Shown here: positions 60,184 through 64,000 of the stretch, piece after piece
How positions within the stretch are numbered: the stretch's first letter is position 1
Layout: the number at the start of each line of letters is the position of its first letter
Assembly (NCBI GenBank): GCA_037074615.1
Contig: CM073524.1
Span: 22,955,406 to 23,019,405, forward strand
Origin: Leucaena leucocephala
Lineage: Eukaryota; Streptophyta; Magnoliopsida; Fabales; Fabaceae
Length of the DNA stretch: 64,000 bases
Direction of reading: 5' to 3'
Notes under the pieces: generated by a model
The model's input: only the letters and a program-made list of their open reading frames with translations
Told to the model about the DNA's origin: nothing
Database searches by the model: none
Position numbers and translations under genes: made by a program

Positions 60184-60454
60184 TCACCCATAGTCCTTAA
60201 GTTTAATTGGTGAAGGGGTAAAACATGTGACTATTTAGAGCATGTTCGATCCCTGGGGAGTACCACTTTGTTGTGGTTTCATTCGCGACGCTTGGAAAGA
60301 CATTCTAACTCCTGGGTGCCTAGATTTACGTTTAAGGGTAATAGACGGCTCGCCCTGCCCGACATTAGCGTAACCTAGGAGGAAGGAAAATTTTGCCTTG
60401 CCCTTAGATCGTGGGTGAGCCCAACCCCTTTCCAAAAATTTATTTACCAAAAAC
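60184..60454 (+). mobile_element. SINE family A, copy 3, perfect 13-bp target duplication
   Basis: 271 bp between two copies of AAAACCAAGACTG (60171-60183 and 60455-60467). A box TTAAGTTTAATTGGTGAAGG, B box GCATGTTCGATCCCTGGGG, then TTCATTCGCGACGCTTGG, GGTAATAGACGGCTCG, AGATCGTGGGTGAGCCC and an A-rich end. The best preserved of the three copies. Confidence 0.88.
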
Positions 60455-60467
60455 AAAACCAAGACTG

Positions 60468-61612
60468 CCCTCTCACGATAAACTGCCCTTGACATTTTTA
60501 CCTAGGGAATAAATTCTTTTGTGCTAGATGGGGCTATTTTAATTTTAACGGTAATGTTCTATCAGATTAAGTCCAGGGAGTATGGTTACGTGAAATTTTA
60601 ACGGTGTTAGTTATTTGGTTATCCATTAAATATCTGACGTGTCTTGCTTTATATCTCATAATCAGGCTCTTTGATTTATCCTTTTTTGCGTGGAATTTGA
60701 AGGCTCGTTAGGATTTTGTAAGATCACAGCATTATCCTAGTAGTAAAGTAGTCCTCTTGTATAGGGGAGATGGAGATGGAGGGTTCCATCCCCAACAGAT
60801 GTCCCTTTGTGTAGCTCTAGTGTTTAAGCATAGAGATTTCTCCAGGAAGGTTGCGTCCGGTAAGATTAATTAGTTGTAATTATGACTGCTAAACTCCATA
60901 CAAAGCTTCTGTTTTTTTTAGTTAGATGGGTATTCGTGCATTAAGTCATTGATAAATTGAGATTATAAGGGGGATGGAATTCATTACCTATTTATATAAG
61001 AGATTTTATGTCATTGTTATACTATCATATCATCCGCTAATTAAACACGATACAAAGGCTGCCCCCACCTCGCTCCCTCACTCCCATGAAAAAGGCCAAT
61101 CTGTGTTTTTGACTTTTTTCTATTCTTGATCATCCGCCTCGGTAATCCCCTATGACATAGTTTTGTTGTAGAACTAATTTGTCCTGCTCCAGAAGTGCCT
61201 TTAAATTCTTGCATATGAGCAGGGCAGATTAGGACATAAGAAAAGCTTCTCCCGTCCTGCAGACCCACAAAAAGTCCTATTCAATTATTTATATTAAATC
61301 AATGAATGCTCTTTTTATATTCGTCAGAGTTAATATTTATTTTGATTTTTCAATAAGCTTTTGTGAATTTTGTTATTGGAATTGATTCTATTATTATCAA
61401 CGATATTGTCATTTTCATATATTTGAGCTAGTTTTCCATTTCACAGTTTTTGAGACAACGTGAAGTTTCCGATTCTAGTGGCAGTTGCCAAGGAAAATTG
61501 AAACCAGACTCCCAATTAACGTGCCAAAGCTGCCCCCACAACCGCGCGGATCGTACAGGAGACGTTTTCAGATCTGAAGCCAAAATCCATTTTCAACATG
61601 GTTTCCTCGAAA
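60468..61612. other. Intergenic, upstream of the VHA-a exon
   Basis: No gene recognised. Sequence at about 61440-61612 is less AT-rich and probably the former promoter or 5' UTR of the VHA-a gene. Confidence 0.35.
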
Positions 61613-61748
61613 ATGGAACAGTTCATAGATAACATGCCGCCAACGGATCTGATGCGTTCCGAGAAGATGACCTTCGTTCAACTCATCATCCCCGTCGAGT
61701 CCTGCCGTCACTTATTTGGGCGAACTCTGCCTCTTCCAATTACGAGAT
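61613..61748 (+). pseudogene. VHA-a1: V-ATPase 116-kDa subunit a, first exon with frameshift
   Basis: Subunit a is the membrane proton-path subunit of the vacuolar H+-ATPase. ATG at 61613-61615 gives MEQFIDNMPPTDL then MRSEKMTFVQLIIPVES, a close match to VHA-a1 starts. The next bases resume as AVTYLGELCLFQLRD in another frame, so about 8 bp (the AHR region) are deleted. The exon ends at GAT|GTAAGT (61748/61749), the expected splice position after the QFRD-type block. No second exon is seen before the Copia fragment; later exons may lie beyond the window. It may be a pseudogene or an isolated exon fragment. Confidence 0.75.
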
Positions 61749-62664
61749 GTAAGTTCCTCCTCAGATCCTAACACGCTTCTGACGATCATGTCTTCTTCTT
61801 TTTTGGCGCCTTTTCTTCTGTCCTCTTGTCTTCCTCTTCCATTCCCCTGTTACTTCGTTGAATACGAATATTAGTTTTCTGAGTTCGAGGTATTGTAATA
61901 GTTTAGTGTGAGGTTTTTGCATCTGCCGTTGTGGCCGGTCGAATCAGTTTCAGTTGAGTTGACAGCGAGCCCCTGCGAACGATGACATTGCGCATTATTG
62001 AATTCAATGTCGCATGTAAGTTAATCAGAATTCAGTGCTGCCATGTGGATTTAATGATAACTGCATTTTTTTCCTGCTGTCTTATTGGACCCCTCATGCG
62101 AACATTTCGTGAAAACTGTTCCAACGTTCAATTTTATTTTTAAATCAATTTATTCGAAACATCGTTATATATCCTGATATATTAATATATTAATTGTTGA
62201 GTGTGTAAAATGTAGGCAACTATTATGTTTACTATTAGTTTCTCAAGTACCTTAGATTTCCCATCCTCATCCAGTGTGGTTAATGTCTTGTGTCACTAGT
62301 TCAAAAATGATGACCGGAGTTCCATCAATTAGGTCATGACTACCTACCGACTTGCTTTAATTCATTTTGTTCCTGTGTTGATTCAGGTGGCCAAATCGAA
62401 AACTGGTTCATTTGCTTCCTATCTAGTTATATCGCGAGTCCATGGATATGCAACTCTGTTGATGATAACAAGTTTTACTGGCAGTCTGGTCAAATTGATC
62501 TCTCTTATGATCCACTATATTTTATACTCGTGTTAGAGGACTAGTTATGGTAATGATGCTTGATGGATGCTTGATGCGAGTACTTATTTTTAATGATAGC
62601 AAAGGATACCAACTGTTAGCTGCTTTTTTATGTGAAGCCACATGAATAACAATTGGTGGACCAT
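61749..62664. other. Former VHA-a intron 1 or intergenic
   Basis: Starts with a consensus splice donor. No coding motif recognised before the Copia fragment. Confidence 0.4.
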
Positions 62665-64000
62665 GCATTTGTGAATAACAATTGTTGATTCCTATAATAT
62701 GGTCTTTACCCAATTTGATATAAAAATTTACACTCACAATAGTACTGAATACTTTAATCAACCACTATCTAATTTTCTTAAACACTAGGGTATCACCCAT
62801 AAGAGTTCATATCCCTCCAGCCCATAATAAAATGGTATTATTGAACTTAAAAATATGCATATCTTAGAAATTGTTAGAGCTCTTATGTTTAGTAGTTATG
62901 TACTTATATTCTATTGGAACGATGCTATCCTTATAGTTACTTTTTTAATTAACCGGATGCCATGTAAACCCTTATCTTTCCAAAATTCTCTCCAAGTTCT
63001 TCAAACTCATTTTCAACTCCCTTACCTAGAAAACACCCTTCCTCTCAAGATCTTTGGATGCATTGCCTTTTTTCATCTCCATCAAATCTCTAAATTAGAC
63101 CCTATGACTATTAAATGCATCTTTCTAGGACCTACCAGTACCCAAAAGGGGTACAGATATTTTGATCCCTTGGCCAAGCATCTCTGTGTCACTTGTGATA
63201 TCACATTCTATGAAACTATCCCTTTCTATATCTCACCTTCAGTTCAGGGGGAGATTTGAAGTGAACCTAAGAGAATTCATACCAACCCTGAACAACCACC
63301 ATTTCTCCACCAAGAACCCGACAGAATATACACTCTTGACATACCAGTACAAGAGGAACCTAAGGAATCTGAAGAATAAGTTGAAAGAAACGCTAGTTCA
63401 GGGGGAGACACTAACAAGTGGGGATAAGTCTATACCAGCAGAAACACGACAGGTAATGCCCCTGAGTGAATGAAGCACATCAAGAGTTTGAACCAAGTGC
63501 AGGTCTTGAGCCACCACAAGTACAAAATGACGATCTTGATCTTCTAATAGTAGTAAGAAAACAACGCAGGTACTAGGCATCCTATAGAAAAGTTTGTCTC
63601 TTATCAGGCCTTATCACTGAACATCATTCTTTTATTTCTCACCTTGATCAGGCCAAAATCCCAAAAAATATAAATGAGGCTCTAGCAAGCCCTGAATGGA
63701 GACAAGCAGTGATGGAAGAGATGAAGGCCCTAGAGAGATATGAAACATGGGAAGTAGTTGAACTACTAGAAGGCAAGAAAGTAATAAGATGCAAATGGGT
63801 GTTTACCCTAAAATACCTAGCTAATGGAAGCTTTGAAAAATACAAAGCAAGATTAGTGACGAAGAGTTTTACTCAAGTCAATGGTATAGATTACGCTGAG
63901 ATATTTACACCAGTAGCTAAGTTAAATGCCATCAGAATCTTATTATCCATTACTGCTAACATAGACTAGCCCTTATGTCAGATAGATGTCAAGAACGTAT
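62665..64000 (+). pseudogene. Ty1/Copia pol fragment, runs off the window
   Basis: Integrase C-terminal half: STEYFNQPLSNFLKH, stop, GITHKSS, two stops, NGIIELKNMHILEIVRALMF, WNDAILIVTFLINRMPCKPL, PLKIFGCIAFFHLHQ, GYRYFDPLAK, FYETIPFY. A linker with several stops follows, then the start of reverse transcriptase: WRQAVMEEMKALERYETWEV, KWVFTLKYLANGSFEKYKAR, GIDYAEIFTPVAKLNAIRIL, stop, CQIDVKNV. GAG, protease, the integrase zinc finger and the 5' LTR are not present, so it is 5'-truncated. The YVDD box and RNase H would lie past 64000. Confidence 0.88.

Overview
The window is eudicot plant nuclear DNA: AT-rich, with GT-AG introns, genes 0.5-8 kb apart, angiosperm gene families (LOB-domain, Dof, tetraspanin, plastid carbamoyl-phosphate synthase) and dense, nested transposons. 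No bacterial, organellar or viral genome features and no CRISPR-like arrays were seen. The species cannot be named from the sequence.

Layout. 1-2.0 kb: last five exons of an EXO5-type exonuclease V (+). 3.27-10.97 kb (-): a wrecked RNase H/RBR-type E3 ubiquitin ligase gene, identified by joining scattered pieces; a 1.7 kb solo LTR sits in its last intron and a ~3.8 kb non-coding LTR retrotransposon interrupts its RNase H domain. 11.3-18.3 kb: CACTA DNA transposon material, a 5'-truncated TNP2 transposase followed by an apparently intact nine-exon accessory gene with a C-terminal Ulp1-like protease fold, bounded by ACACCGGTGT subterminal repeats, all lying between two halves of a small MITE. 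18-25.8 kb: gene-free, with MITEs and one SINE. 25.85-26.57 kb (-): LBD1-like transcription factor. 27.17-30.23 kb: full-length but dead RTE-clade LINE with a perfect 18-bp target duplication. 36.2-39.3 kb (-): chloroplast carbamoyl-phosphate synthase large subunit gene, broken by a ~0.9 kb internal deletion and a 2-bp deletion. 41.4-43.8 kb (-): TET3-like tetraspanin. 48.5-50.0 kb (-): Dof transcription factor with an intron in its 5' UTR. 55.27-59.42 kb: a degraded Mutator-like element with long TIRs and a 9-bp target duplication, containing a hAT-type non-autonomous element and an LTR insertion. 61.6 kb onward (+): first exon of a V-ATPase subunit a gene with an 8-bp frameshifting deletion, followed by a decayed Copia pol fragment that runs off the window.

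Likely functional host genes are EXO5 (partial), LBD1-like, TET3-like and the Dof gene; they are unrelated single genes, not a pathway cluster. Three host-derived loci (RNase H/RBR, CARB, VHA-a) carry clear disabling lesions. At least four tRNA-derived SINE lineages are scattered through 21-60 kb, several with perfect 13-14 bp target duplications. I found no new molecular system; the most informative content is the nested-insertion history and the exactly localisable lesions in the dead genes.
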